Shown here: positions 8,165 to 17,164 of the stretch, one piece after another
Layout: the number at the start of each line of letters is the position of its first letter
Numbering within the stretch: the first letter of the stretch is position 1
Notes under the pieces: model-generated
What the model was told of the DNA's origin: nothing
Databases searched by the model: none
What the model saw: the letters and a program-made list of their open reading frames with translations, nothing else
NCBI RefSeq assembly: GCF_024499015.1
Contig: NZ_CP098604.1
Location: 3,782,001-3,846,000 of the forward strand
DNA length: 64,000 bases
Direction: 5' to 3'
Origin: Xanthomonas hortorum pv. pelargonii
Lineage (GTDB): Bacteria; Pseudomonadota; Gammaproteobacteria; Xanthomonadales; Xanthomonadaceae
Program-made: the position numbers and the translations under genes

Positions 8165-8901
8165 TTAGCTCAGGTCACAACCACTCGGCTGTGGCCAAGT
8201 AGTTGCCGGTAGCATCGCCTTGACGTCTGCTGGCGCCGTGATGCCAATCGTGCTGGCGCCAAAGGTGTCTTCCAGCTCATTGATGCTGACGATGTAGCTG
8301 TCCAGCGATCCGAGCGTGGCGCTGTTTGGAATGAGCCAACTGATGGCCCGCGAGCCGCCATTGGGATTGGCCGTGATGATGGTCTTCCAGAAGAAATCCG
8401 GCGTGCGGATGCCATGACTGGTGAGGAAGTAGTCGTTGGTCGTGTCGCTGTAAATGACGCCCCCATAGACTTGGACGCTTGCGATATCGCGATAACACTC
8501 AGCCACTTCTTCAGCACGGACCCAGATGCCTTGATTGAAGCTAGCCACCTGCGGAACGATGTTGGACATCAAGTTGGCGCGGCGGATGTAGGTGCGTTGT
8601 AGTCCATGTGGTTGGAGGTCACCAAGTGCCCCCGGTCATAGCCAGAACGCACACTGGCATAGGAAGCACTCGACGTTTGGCCTGCGCAGCCACTGGGTAA
8701 TTCGGTATCCAAGTTGAAGCTTGAAGGGCGCGCTGCCGAGCCGGTGTCGGCTTGCAATACATACTCGTAGCGCAGCGCGGTGCGGTTGGTGCAGTCGTAG
8801 CTCAACGTGTAGCCACCCTTGTTGAGCGTGACCACTTGGGCCTGGGCCGCAGCACTGAACGTGGTGATCAACGACACGGCGAGGAAGATTCGGAATCGCA
8901 T
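8165..8901 (-). pseudogene. Secreted DNA/RNA non-specific endonuclease, single-base frameshift
   Basis: The N-terminal frame (8901 down to 8569) has a signal peptide (residues 1-21, ending AAAQAQ) and then the family's catalytic DRGHLVTSNHMDYNA motif. The remainder is in another frame (8572 down to 8165) with MSNIVPQ, FNQGIW, VYGGVIY and a C-terminal Cys. Normal homologues read NATYIRRANLMSN at the join. Adding one A near 8590 restores exactly that. The protein would be a roughly 245-residue NucA/Serratia-type nuclease acting in the periplasm or medium. As printed it is broken, by mutation or by sequencing error. Confidence 0.8.
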
Positions 8902-9229
8902 AGCAGCACATCTCCTTGTGTTTTCTGGGGTCGCACAAGCTCAGCAAGCACGGAACAAGGCCGTTGCCTGTTGAGGAACGCATGAGTTGACGGAGTTGAA
9001 GCAGGCAGCCCAACTGGGCGAGTGGCAGGGTTGCGCCGCGCCCCTGTTGCCACGATGTGGCACGCGGTCGTCACTTGTATCTAACAAACGAACTCTAGCG
9101 TCAATCCCTAATTCTTGAAGTTGTGACCCAGCTCCAACGACCTGAGCCACTAGCAAGTGGGTGGTTCCATAGCGTGGCACAGGCGGTGCGGTCTCAGGCG
9201 ATGCGACAGCGCCATCGATACTCTGGGTT
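8902..9229. other. Gene-free stretch upstream of the nuclease
   Basis: About 330 bases with no supported gene. It holds the leftward promoter of the nuclease gene and the upstream region of the fragment starting at 9230. I see nothing else. Confidence 0.35.
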
Positions 9230-9391
9230 ATGGACAGAGCCCAGTTGCGAACCCACCTTGATCACTTGGACGATGCGGTGCCGGCGTTGCGGGCATCAAG
9301 TCCTGACAGATGCCATTTCTTACGCGCTTTCGCGGGCATGGCGCAGATCATTGAGGCAAAAGCTCTCACTGCTCAGGATGCCGAATTCGTT
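9230..9391 (+). pseudogene. 5' fragment of a hypothetical gene cut by an IS3-type element
   Basis: An ATG at 9230 opens a frame of 54 residues (MDRAQLRTHLDHLDDAV..., CHFLRAFAGMAQIIEAKA...) that reads like a small helical protein and is cut at 9391 by the left end of the IS3-type element. The codons after that belong to the IS. The matching 3' part is not found on the far side of the IS, where the end of an unrelated DUF692 gene lies. I do not recognise the family. Confidence 0.45.
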
Positions 9392-9546
9392 GTGTCGACT
9401 CCCCGTAAAATTGATCCAGCCATAACTAGAGGTCTCCGGCACACTAGCCACCAAGGAGACCAATGATGCGCAAGAGCAAGTTCACCGAGAGCCAGATTGT
9501 CGCCACGCTGAAGCAGGTCGAGGGCGGTCGCCAGGTCAAAGATGTA

Positions 9547-10617
9547 CCTGATTAGCCCCGACTCTCAGCCATGAAAATTGCTCGCTGCACGTAAAACCGG
9601 CTCTGGGCATGGTGTGGATTGCATCATGGCCGTGGCAAGTCGTGGCAGCATCTCGCGCAAGCGGAATCGACGATTAAAACGATAGGCCGCTTCTCCCAGG
9701 TAACGCCTTGCGTATTTGCCTTGCGCGATGGCGTGATACACGCCACTGATGGCGCGCTTGAGATTGCCCAGCACCACGTTGAGCCAACGTGCACCGGCCG
9801 TTTCGGTCGCGGCACGACCACCGCCAGTGTCCAGCGTGGTGTGCGCGTGGCCGGCGTCTTCTAGCCGGCGGAAGCAGGCCAGCCCATCGGTGTAGACCTC
9901 GCATTCGGGCGCCAAGCGACGGGCAATCCAGTCCTGCAGCGAGGTGTTATCGAAGCTGCGCACCGGCTCGATCACCACAAAGCGCGGCGCGGTGAAGGTG
10001 GCATCGGTCTGCACCGCAATCAGGAACGCTTGTTTGTTCTCCGATCCGCGTCCGGCCTTGCCACCGTTACGCTCGCCGCCGAGATAGGCATCGTCGATCT
10101 GCACGAAACCCGCCAGTTTCCGCATGGATTCGCGCTCGGCCATAACCTGCATGATCTTGTGTTTCATCCGCCAGGCCGTCTTGTAGTTGACGCCCAGATG
10201 CCGCATCAACTCCAGCGCGGCCATGTTGGTTTTGGTCGAGGTCAGCAGGTGCAACGCCAGCATCCAGGTGCGCAGCGGCAGCTTGGTGCCTTCGAACATC
10301 GTGCCTGCAATCAGGCTGGTCTGATGCCGGCACGCGCTGCATGGTAGTAGATCGCAGCACCCCGCTTGAAACGCGAGCGCACGCGTCCGGCACAAACAGG
10401 GCAACGAAAGCCTTGCGGCCAGCGCCACTTGTAAAGCGCGCGATAGCACTTGGCTTCGGTGCCGTAGGACGCGAAGAACTCAGGCATCGACAATCCCGCT
10501 TGGAACTGCACGGCATTGATACTCATCACGCCACCTCGTTGGCTTCAGGTGACAGCAGCATCCACCCAGCGCGGCGCAGATCCTGCGACAGGCGGCTGAT
10601 GGTCAGGGCTAATCAGG
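9547..10617 (-). mobile_element. IS1595-family element with intact target duplication
   Basis: The terminal inverted repeats are CCTGATTAGCCCCGAC at 9547 and, at the right end, the complement with one mismatch ending at 10617. The 8-bp sequence AAGATGTA directly flanks both ends (9539-9546 and 10618-10625). This is the target-site length known for IS1595. Removing the element and one duplication restores the orfA reading frame of the host IS3 element. The intact duplication suggests a recent insertion. Confidence 0.9.
9565..10529 (-). pseudogene. IS1595-family transposase, single-base frameshift
   Basis: The N-terminal frame (10529 to 10311) carries a zinc-ribbon start (CPVCAGRVRSRFKRG). The second half of the ribbon (CRHQTSL) and the catalytic region are in another frame (10449 to 9565), including LRTWMLALHLL, VQIDDAYLGGE and YTDGLACFRRLE. 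Adding one base near 10343 gives the expected Tyr-Tyr-x-Cys...Cys-Arg-His-Gln-Thr junction. The full protein would be about 320 residues. The Asp and Glu positions of the DDE-type catalytic set (DDAYLGGE, YTDG) are still present. Confidence 0.8.
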
Positions 10618-10788
10618 AAGATGTATGCCGTGAGCTGGGCATTTCCGATGCGACGTACTACGTCTGGAAGTCCAAGTACGGCGGCATGGAGGCAGCTGAC
10701 GTGCAGCGCCTTCGCGACCTGGAGACCGAGCACAGCAAGCTCAAACGCATGTATGCCGAGCTCGCGATGGAAAACCATGCACTGAAGG

Positions 10789-11652
10789 ATGTCATCGCAA
10801 AAAGCTGTAGACCCGGCGCACAAGCGCCCGCTTCTTGCCTGGCTCATCGAGCAGCATGGCTGGAGCGAGCGCCGGGCCTGTGCGGTGGTTGGCGTGGCTC
10901 GATCGACAGCGCGCTATCGGCGTCGTCCCGACCGCGACGAGGAGGTCATTGCGCTGTTGTCCGAATTGGCCAAGCGTTTTTCCCGAGCGTGGTTTTGGAA
11001 AGCTCTTTCAGATCATCCGCCGTCGCGGACATGTGTGGAATCACAAAGGGTGTGGCGCGTGTATTGCCTGATAAAGCTCAATCCACGTCGTCGCAGCAGG
11101 CGCCGGGTCCCGACCCGTCATCCACAACCGCTGACATGCGGAGCACGCCCCAATGCTGGATGGTCGATCGACTTTATGTTCGATGCGCTGTGGGATGGTC
11201 GACGTTTCCGCACGTTCAATGTCATCGACGACTTCAGCCGGGAAGCCTTGGCGATCGCAGTGGACTTGAATCTTCCGGCCGCCCGCGTCATCCGCACCTT
11301 GGAACGCATCGCAGCCTGGCGTGGCTACCCCGCCAAACTTCGCTTGGACAATGGCCCGGAGTTTGTCGCATTAGCCTTGGCCGAGTGGGCCGAGCGCAAA
11401 GGCATCGCCTTGGACTTCATCGAGCCGGGGCGTCCAATGCAAAACGGTTTTATCGAACGCTTCAACGGCAGCTACCGGCGCGGCGTGCTGGACATGCATC
11501 TCTTCCGCACGCTGAGCGAGGTCCGCGAACAGACCGAACACTGGCTGGCCGACTACAACCAGCAGATCCCGCACGACAGCCTGGGCGGGCTAACGCCCGC
11601 CGAGTTCCGTGATCAACATCTACCGCAGACCTCTAGTTTTGGCTGGCATTGA
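10789..11652 (+). CDS. IS3-family transposase OrfB with two compensating indels
   Basis: This 287-residue integrase-core transposase shows the DDE residues: Asp in [10 protein letters not shown], Asp in LRLDNGPEF and Glu in [14 protein letters not shown]. Residues about 66-90 are garbled relative to the family. The expected [18 protein letters not shown] is present in the adjacent frame. An extra T in the T5 run near 10980 and a missing A near 11047 enter and leave the wrong frame. The frame survives but the segment is wrong. The ATG at 10789 may be only an internal codon, since OrfB is normally made by frameshifting from OrfA. Confidence 0.75.
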   Translation: MSSQKAVDPAHKRPLLAWLIEQHGWSERRACAVVGVARSTARYRRRPDRDEEVIALLSELAKRFSRAWFWKALSDHPPSRTCVESQRVWRVYCLIKLNPRRRSRRRVPTRHPQPLTCGARPNAGWSIDFMFDALWDGRRFRTFNVIDDFSREALAIAVDLNLPAARVIRTLERIAAWRGYPAKLRLDNGPEFVALALAEWAERKGIALDFIEPGRPMQNGFIERFNGSYRRGVLDMHLFRTLSEVREQTEHWLADYNQQIPHDSLGGLTPAEFRDQHLPQTSSFGWH

Positions 11653-12584
11653 ATTGCGGGGAGTCGACACTCGGCCACGATGGGAGGTGCCATCACCGGC
11701 ATGCTGCCTTCCATGACCTGACGCGCCTTGTCCAATTCGCCCAGGAGTTCATCGTAGTCAGGCAGGTTGGCATCCCATTCCAGTAGTGTCGACACACCAC
11801 CGGTCAATTGCTGCGCCAGTGCATACAACTCCCACACGCGGGCAGGAACGGGTTGGTCATGTGTGTCGACCAGGCAGTCGCCATATTGCGTCGGTCCTGC
11901 CAGATGGATCTGCACGACCTGCCGGTGCGGCAACGCGCGCAGATACACCTCGGGATCGAAGCGGTGATTGTGGGCACTCACATAGACATTGTTGACGTCC
12001 AGCAAGATGCCGCAACCCGTGCTTTCGGCAAGGCACGCCAGGAACTCCCACTCGGGCATGGTCGATGTCTGGAATTGCACATAGCTGGATGGATTTTCCA
12101 ACACCAGCGCTCTGCCGAGCACGTCCTGCACCTGCAGAACGCGGTCGCACACATGGGCCAGTGACTCTGCGTTGAAGGGCAGGGGCAGCAAATCGTGCGA
12201 GTTGTGAGAGCCAAGCCCGGTCCAGCACAGATGATCCGAGACCCAGACGGCGTTGATGTCTTCTGCCAACCGTTTGAGCTTGTGCAAATAATCGTTGTTG
12301 AGTGGCGCGTCTGAGCCGATCGACAAGCTGACGCCATGCATGACGATGGGAACCTCAGCCGCCAGCTTGCGCAACATGGCACGCTGGTAGCCGGCGTCAT
12401 CGAGATAATTTTCCGAAATGATCTCGAACCAATCCACCCGCGCTCCCCCGGCCAGGATGGCCGGGAGATGTTGGGGACGCAGTCCGACACCAAATCCGAG
12501 ATTGGGTAAGCCCAGGCGGGGCAGTGGCAAGCGTTCTTCCACCATGTCCTGGGCGTGGTGCGGTTGAGTCGGACGTGCGTGCAT
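11613..12584 (-). CDS. DUF692 / MNIO-family oxidase, C-terminus replaced by IS sequence
   Basis: Multinuclear non-heme iron-dependent oxidases (DUF692; BufB, TglH and MovX are known members) modify cysteines in ribosomally made peptides. Here residues 1-305 are native and show the TIM-barrel metal-ligand segments: [52 protein letters not shown] and [15 protein letters not shown]. From 11670 leftward the frame reads into the IS3-type end, giving a spurious tail of about 18 residues (ECRLPAIQC...). The barrel is probably complete, so activity may survive. The ATG at 12584 is preferred over the overlapping GTG at 12587. The gene starts 15 bases after the stop of the ferritin-like protein and forms an operon with it. 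Confidence 0.85.
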   Translation of the reverse strand: MHARPTQPHHAQDMVEERLPLPRLGLPNLGFGVGLRPQHLPAILAGGARVDWFEIISENYLDDAGYQRAMLRKLAAEVPIVMHGVSLSIGSDAPLNNDYLHKLKRLAEDINAVWVSDHLCWTGLGSHNSHDLLPLPFNAESLAHVCDRVLQVQDVLGRALVLENPSSYVQFQTSTMPEWEFLACLAESTGCGILLDVNNVYVSAHNHRFDPEVYLRALPHRQVVQIHLAGPTQYGDCLVDTHDQPVPARVWELYALAQQLTGGVSTLLEWDANLPDYDELLGELDKARQVMEGSMPVMAPPIVAECRLPAIQCQPKLEVCGRC

Positions 12585-12599
12585 CACCGTGTCGGCCGG

Positions 12600-14663
12600 T
12601 CAGGTGGAAGGCGGCAGGGCGATGCGCAGATCCGTTGGACTGGGCTTAGTGCCGGGTGGCAGCTGGCGGCTGGCCATGACCTTCTCGAACGCCTGCCATG
12701 CGATGTCGTAGACGGAGTCGCCCACGGCGAAGGGCAGTTCCGCCACTGGTGTGGGAGTATTGTTCGGATCGGTGAAATTGAACAATTCCATGGTGCCGGC
12801 CGTGGGATACAACTGCGAGGCGGAGATGGGCACGGCGCATCCACCCAACCCTGCGCATTTGTTGTCTGCGGGCGCGCTGAAGAAGTCCGGCAGGCCGCAG
12901 GTGCCACCTACCGCCGGAGCACGTGGCGCAGATTGGCCACACCCGCCGCGTCCTCCGATCGCTTGGGAGCAATTGCCGCCACCGCTCACCCCATGAGCAA
13001 AGCCACAGCCTCCTTGCGTGGCGCAAGTATTGGAGCCTTTGCAGCTGTGATAGATGGCCGGTGCCGCACAGTTCCCGCCAGAGGCATCCAGTGCCAGGCC
13101 CTGGCAGGCGTGTTGCAGGGCGCTCGTGGGCTGTGCCGCCATCCCTTGCCGCAAGGTCGGCGCGCTGCCATAGACGGCCCAATACAACCCCATGCGATCC
13201 CCTGAGCCGACCATGGAGGGGAACGGGAAGTCGACAGACAGATCACCCCAGGATTTGGTCAACACGGTCGTAATGCCGGCGAGCGAACCTTGCGCGACGT
13301 TGTCCAAGTCGACGGGGTTAAGCTGCTTCAAGTTGTTGAGAGCCGTTGCCACCTCGGATGGCTTGGGGATGGTGGTCGGCGCCGTGGCAGGGTCGAAATC
13401 GGCACTGGTGAGTAGCGCCTCTGTCCAGATGTTGCCGGAGACCGCGTGCCACTCACTCCACGTCTCCACCTGATCGACCAGATCAAGCAGCTGCTCGAAG
13501 CGTTCGTAATGATCCTGTCCACCATTGCTTGATCGCGCAGCCGCATCTGCCGAGGGCGCCGGGTCGCCCGAGTCGGTGTAGGACGGATAGTTGTTGGCCA
13601 ACGCCGCTTCGTCGGGCTGGAACTGCACGATCACGCTGTTGAGGGTGGCGAGTTCGGCCCCGGTTTCCAATGCACGCTCGTGGATCATCCCGAGAAATGC
13701 ACTGGTGGTCTGCCAGTCAATCCCGCCTTCGCCTTGATCGCAGATGGCATACATCATGTAGATGGCCTGCGCTGCGGCAGCCAGGGGATGGGTTTCGGTG
13801 ATCTGGGTGTTGAGCTGTGGGTATTCTTTTTGGATCTTGCTGGTGGCGGTGTTGAACAAATCGCGCTGACCAGTAGGGCCGGTGAACACCTTCTCCCACA
13901 AGGTCTGGTTGTCCTCGTATTTGAGTGTGATGTATTGGAATAGACAAAAATACATCCAGCCGATCGTTCCGAATTTCGGCAGATCCACTTCCGTATTTGT
14001 CGCGGTCCAGCCGTTGAACGGCACGGTCGGGAAATAGGTTGTTTCAAGCACCGATGGCTTGATCTTGGCGCGTGCGGTGTCGTGGTTTTCCTCGATCACC
14101 GTGAACAGCGCCACTTGCGCGTCAGTCAGGCCCGCAAGATCGACATTCAGCCCGCTGCCGACCGTGCCGTCTTCAAGGTCTTGCAGATCGATGATGTGCG
14201 GAATGACGGTTTGCGTGGGGCCGTAGCAGATCCAGTTGTAATTGGCGTCTTGCAGGAGCGGGCTATTGAAGGTCGGGGTGACGCCGACCGCGCCGCACAG
14301 ATTTGCAGCCATCTGCAGATGCAGCATCTCATCGATAAAGACCGAGAACAGCAGGTTGTAAGCGCGTTGCGGAGCGGTCTGTTCGGGTGGAGCACCAAGC
14401 GGTATTGTCCCGGTTGCCATGCCCGGCCAGCGACGGCCCTTGTAGTAGGAAATGCCATTGGCATTGATCGCATGCGTGCCCTGGATGGACTTCATTGTGC
14501 ACATGTAAAGCGGGACGGTGAACAGCTCTACATTGACAGCGGCCTGGACTAAGGCTTGCAATGCCGCTTTATCGGCCTCGAAATTGGCAAGCGGTTGTTC
14601 GACGATCTGGCGGGGGGCTTTGGGAATAATGCCTAATGTGGCGTGCGTTTCGGTCGCGCTCAT
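12600..14663 (-). CDS. Ferritin-like domain protein with Cys-rich C-terminal region
   Basis: This 687-residue protein has an N-terminal ferritin-like domain (residues about 30-370) of the type in the Ferritin-like Pfam family that includes VioB/RebD relatives. It has helices with VNVELFTVPLYM, FIDEMLHLQMAANL and FTVIEENHDTA. Residues about 555-650 are Gly/Cys-rich with repeated short spacings, for example CKGSNTCATQGGCG and further CG/GC pairs. A final segment follows without Cys. The downstream partner is a DUF692/MNIO oxidase, an enzyme class that acts on Cys residues, so the Cys-rich part is a candidate substrate. I chose the ATG at 14663 with GGAGAAGG upstream. A start at 14792 would add 43 implausible residues. 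Confidence 0.8.
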   Translation of the reverse strand: MSATETHATLGIIPKAPRQIVEQPLANFEADKAALQALVQAAVNVELFTVPLYMCTMKSIQGTHAINANGISYYKGRRWPGMATGTIPLGAPPEQTAPQRAYNLLFSVFIDEMLHLQMAANLCGAVGVTPTFNSPLLQDANYNWICYGPTQTVIPHIIDLQDLEDGTVGSGLNVDLAGLTDAQVALFTVIEENHDTARAKIKPSVLETTYFPTVPFNGWTATNTEVDLPKFGTIGWMYFCLFQYITLKYEDNQTLWEKVFTGPTGQRDLFNTATSKIQKEYPQLNTQITETHPLAAAAQAIYMMYAICDQGEGGIDWQTTSAFLGMIHERALETGAELATLNSVIVQFQPDEAALANNYPSYTDSGDPAPSADAAARSSNGGQDHYERFEQLLDLVDQVETWSEWHAVSGNIWTEALLTSADFDPATAPTTIPKPSEVATALNNLKQLNPVDLDNVAQGSLAGITTVLTKSWGDLSVDFPFPSMVGSGDRMGLYWAVYGSAPTLRQGMAAQPTSALQHACQGLALDASGGNCAAPAIYHSCKGSNTCATQGGCGFAHGVSGGGNCSQAIGGRGGCGQSAPRAPAVGGTCGLPDFFSAPADNKCAGLGGCAVPISASQLYPTAGTMELFNFTDPNNTPTPVAELPFAVGDSVYDIAWQAFEKVMASRQLPPGTKPSPTDLRIALPPST

Positions 14664-15286
14664 ACAAACCTTCTCCATGGATGTCCTAGCATTCGGCTGG
14701 GTGGCGAGATCGCATGCGTGTGTAGCGCATCCATCCATCCCAGTGGCGACGAGAACTGCATCCGTCCGTGCAGTCCTTGCATCTAGGCACACCTGGAGAT
14801 CAAGGGCGCTCTATTGGTTTCTTGGCGAACCCTCGGAAAGTGTCGTCGATTGCTTCGACGTATAAACCTGGCCGCAAGGCGAGTCAATTGCTCAGTGCGC
14901 CTGGGAACGGCAATGCGTGACCAGGCCTACTGGGCTTTCGTGACCGAGCGCATCAGTGGCTGAGCCAAGTTGGCAGATCAAGACACGAGACCACTTGGTC
15001 ATCGGCGGTCCTCAGCACAACAGCCTGGCAGCACGGGGATGAGCGTGGCCCTCCCTTTCTTTCGTTGGTTGTCGGCGGAAGACCACCCGGTGCGCCTGAT
15101 CTTGCAAGAGATATGGCGCTAAGCTTGAGTTCGGTCATCACGCTCTTTCGTCGCTTACGCCATTACGGCAAGATCCAAGTGAAAGAGAGGCCGCTGAAAA
15201 TTTTTACGGCATCGGTAAAAATCGAAGGAGGCGATTGTTGATGAGCCAGGATGCGATTCAACTGATCCAATGCTTGGGGAGGCATG
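14664..15286. other. Gene-free stretch between the ferritin-like gene and a DUF6988-like gene
   Basis: About 620 bases. It contains the divergent upstream regions of both neighbours. The short frames seen (for example a 16-codon one at 14912) have no support. No strong hairpin or repeat was recognised. Confidence 0.35.
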
Positions 15287-15919
15287 ATGTCTGAGCAGGT
15301 TGAGAAGCTCTTTGAAGGTTCTGATGAGCTGTTGGAGGCGTTGGCGCCGATCACAGCGGCTCCGCCGTTTGATCAAAGTGATCTGCAAGTTTGTCGCGCA
15401 CTTTGCCTGCTTTCGATTGAGCATGCTGTTGCGAGCCGCTGCCTTCTTGCGTTTGGTGCGGGACCATCGACGGTCATCATCCACCGCGCGCAGTTCGAAG
15501 CGCTGGTGAGAGCCGTCTGGGTCTTTTACTGCGCAAGCGATGATGAGGTGGCCTGCTTACAAGAAGAACTGACATCGACAAGTGAATCATTAGCTGCTCG
15601 CTTGCCCATGCTATCCAAGATGCTCCAAGCTCTGGAAACGGTGAAGCAGGCAGCCGAGCCACTGCGGGCGTTTTTGGAGTTCAAGAAATACTCTTGGGTG
15701 GCACTCAACTCGTTTGTCCACGCGGGCGCACATGCACTTCACCGATTGCGAACGGGCTTCCCGCTTGAACTCGTTGAACTTGTGGTCAAACAAAGCAACG
15801 CGCTGGTCGTGATGGCTCACATGCAACTCGCGATCACCATAGGTAGCAAAGACGCCGTGCACTGGGTCGCTACGACGGCGGATGGCTTTTTCGCTGTGCT
15901 TCCTCCACGAACAGGTTAG
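15287..15919 (+). CDS. DUF6988-like helical protein
   Basis: This 210-residue protein is mostly alpha-helical. It contains SIEHAVASRCLLAFG, RAQFEALVRAVWVFYCA and LNSFVHAGAHALHR. I associate this order with the DUF6988 family, which resembles HEPN-like all-helical proteins with an Arg...His arrangement. The function is unknown. A second ATG at 15287 directly follows one at 15284, with GGGGAGGC just upstream. The next gene starts about 100 bases further on in the same direction. Confidence 0.6.
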   Translation: MSEQVEKLFEGSDELLEALAPITAAPPFDQSDLQVCRALCLLSIEHAVASRCLLAFGAGPSTVIIHRAQFEALVRAVWVFYCASDDEVACLQEELTSTSESLAARLPMLSKMLQALETVKQAAEPLRAFLEFKKYSWVALNSFVHAGAHALHRLRTGFPLELVELVVKQSNALVVMAHMQLAITIGSKDAVHWVATTADGFFAVLPPRTG

Positions 15920-16026
15920 GCTTTGTTGCGGCCCCATCACCATCGCCCACGGGTCGTCAGACTGGTGAGTGGCAAAGCTTGCGGTGCAAGTTGCTTGCAG
16001 TGAGATTTGAACGAAGGACGGTTTGG

Positions 16027-16701
16027 ATGACCAATATCAGCAAGGCGGAAAGTTTCGAAGACGGATTTTTCCGTGCAGCACTTGAAGTCATCGCAACGAA
16101 TGATGAGCGCAAGGCCATCATCGCCAGCCGTGATTTCAATGGCCTGAGGCAACGACTCGATCGCTCAGCGAGCACGACGCGCTTCACGCAAGCCATGGCG
16201 GAGTTCTACCTCGGCATCCCGAGACGCCAATTCGACCAATTCAAGCGTGAGCACGGCAATCCGTTTCTGATCAGCAAGAGCACGCCACGCTCAATTGCTA
16301 AGGTAGAACTCTTGACGTGGTATGCCCAAGTCACCAAAGCCCGAGAGCAGATTCAAGAGCCGATCTCGGGCAACTTCGGTCGAACGGGGAAGGTTATTCC
16401 GTTCATTGTGATTCGCGAGTCGGCCGGCAAGATCAAGAGCGTGATCTCACATGCGGGCATCACTGGGCTCGATATGAGTGTGATCGAAGAAGCTTTCCAG
16501 CAAGGCGCAACGATCTTGGCCCTGACTATCGATCAAGCCTTGGCGCTGCCTTGGCAGTCAAACGCCGAGAAAAAGCATTGGCGAAATGCCTACCGCTCTC
16601 ATCTGATGACGGTCCATGCATCCAAGATGGCGTGGCTGGATCGCCAAGAGTTAGACGAAGACACCAAGCCCGCCCAAAGCGACCAGCGCACTAGGAGATA
16701 G
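16027..16701 (+). CDS. Hypothetical protein
   Basis: A 224-residue soluble protein with no family I recognise. It begins MTNISKAESFEDGFFRAAL. The middle contains a basic helical part (FYLGIPRRQFDQFKREHG), and the C-terminus is charged (DRQELDEDTKPAQSDQRTRR). I chose the ATG at 16027, where AAGGA lies about 12 bases upstream, rather than an upstream start that would add 16 residues lacking conservation-like features. It has the same orientation as the DUF6988-like gene before it and could form a two-gene unit. Confidence 0.55.
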   Translation: MTNISKAESFEDGFFRAALEVIATNDERKAIIASRDFNGLRQRLDRSASTTRFTQAMAEFYLGIPRRQFDQFKREHGNPFLISKSTPRSIAKVELLTWYAQVTKAREQIQEPISGNFGRTGKVIPFIVIRESAGKIKSVISHAGITGLDMSVIEEAFQQGATILALTIDQALALPWQSNAEKKHWRNAYRSHLMTVHASKMAWLDRQELDEDTKPAQSDQRTRR

Positions 16702-16838
16702 CTTGATCTTGCCGCTGCCTTGCGACGAGCGGATGAATGGTTGTTCAGCGATCGCGGCGATCTAGTCCTGTAGCGATGCGGCTGTGATGCATAGATTGCG
16801 TTCCGAAGCTTGGCGGGTCGCCAAGCACGGAGAGCAAG

Positions 16839-17072
16839 ATGAAATACACCATCGAGATTAATGCGACTGCCCACCTGGTCCACTGGGCAACGATTGAGGC
16901 GACCTCGCCCGAGGAAGCCCTTTCCAAATGTGATATCGACGCGATCTCTTATAGCGACTTCGAGTTCGAAGAATGGCACAGCGCACCCGAGATCCATCGC
17001 ATCGAAGATGAAACCGGCACGCTCATTGCGTGCGACTACGAGGACGAAGTTCCTGACATCGACGATCTGTAA
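16839..17072 (+). CDS. Small acidic hypothetical protein
   Basis: A 77-residue, strongly acidic protein (C-terminus [14 protein letters not shown]) that starts with a probable beta strand [21 protein letters not shown]. The start is supported by GGAGAG about 8 bases upstream. Such small acidic proteins can be DNA mimics or antitoxin-like, but nothing specific is visible. It lies just upstream of the ankyrin-repeat gene in the same direction. Confidence 0.5.
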   Translation: MKYTIEINATAHLVHWATIEATSPEEALSKCDIDAISYSDFEFEEWHSAPEIHRIEDETGTLIACDYEDEVPDIDDL

Positions 17073-17164
17073 GTGCCGTTTCGGTTTGTCCAACCGACTG
17101 ATGCTGTCACGCTGCGGTCTTGACGAAAGGCGTGATGGCCTTAGATTGAATGGAAGGAGACGAA

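Larger units (their letters stand above)
9463..10817 (+). pseudogene. IS3-family orfA, interrupted
   Basis: The ATG at 9463, with AAGGAG upstream, starts a helix-turn-helix orfA (KSKFTESQIVATLKQVEGG). It is cut after codon 28 at the IS1595-type insertion and resumes at about 10626 with CRELGISDATYYVWKSKYGG and a leucine-zipper-like stretch. At its end an A5 run (10799-10803) stands where IS3 elements usually have a slippery A6G. The orfA frame therefore misses its usual stop and runs on in a meaningless frame. Interruption alone makes it non-functional. Confidence 0.75.
9392..11670 (+). mobile_element. IS3-family element interrupted by an IS1595-family element
   Basis: The ends are imperfect inverted repeats beginning GTGTCGACTCCCCG at 9392 and its complement ending at 11670. 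Inside are orfA (from 9463) and orfB (to 11652). The element is split at 9547-10617 by an IS1595-type insertion. Without that insert it would be about 1.2 kb, normal for IS3. The flanks do not match as a target duplication (left ...TCGTT, right TCGG...), and the genes on the two sides are unrelated. The element has therefore probably mediated a deletion or rearrangement. Confidence 0.85.

Noticed and set aside
10341..11612. A 423-codon open frame across the IS3/IS1595 junction
   Set aside because: It begins antisense inside the IS1595 transposase, joins the orfA remainder, then runs in the wrong frame over orfB. It is an artefact of nesting and a one-base difference at the A run.
11613..11669. 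Cys-containing tail (ECRLPAIQC...) of the MNIO protein as a RiPP-like motif
   Set aside because: These codons come from the IS3 inverted repeat, not from the native gene.
14664..14792. N-terminal extension of the ferritin-like protein
   Set aside because: The extra 43 residues have no domain character and GGAGAAGG lies directly before the ATG at 14663.
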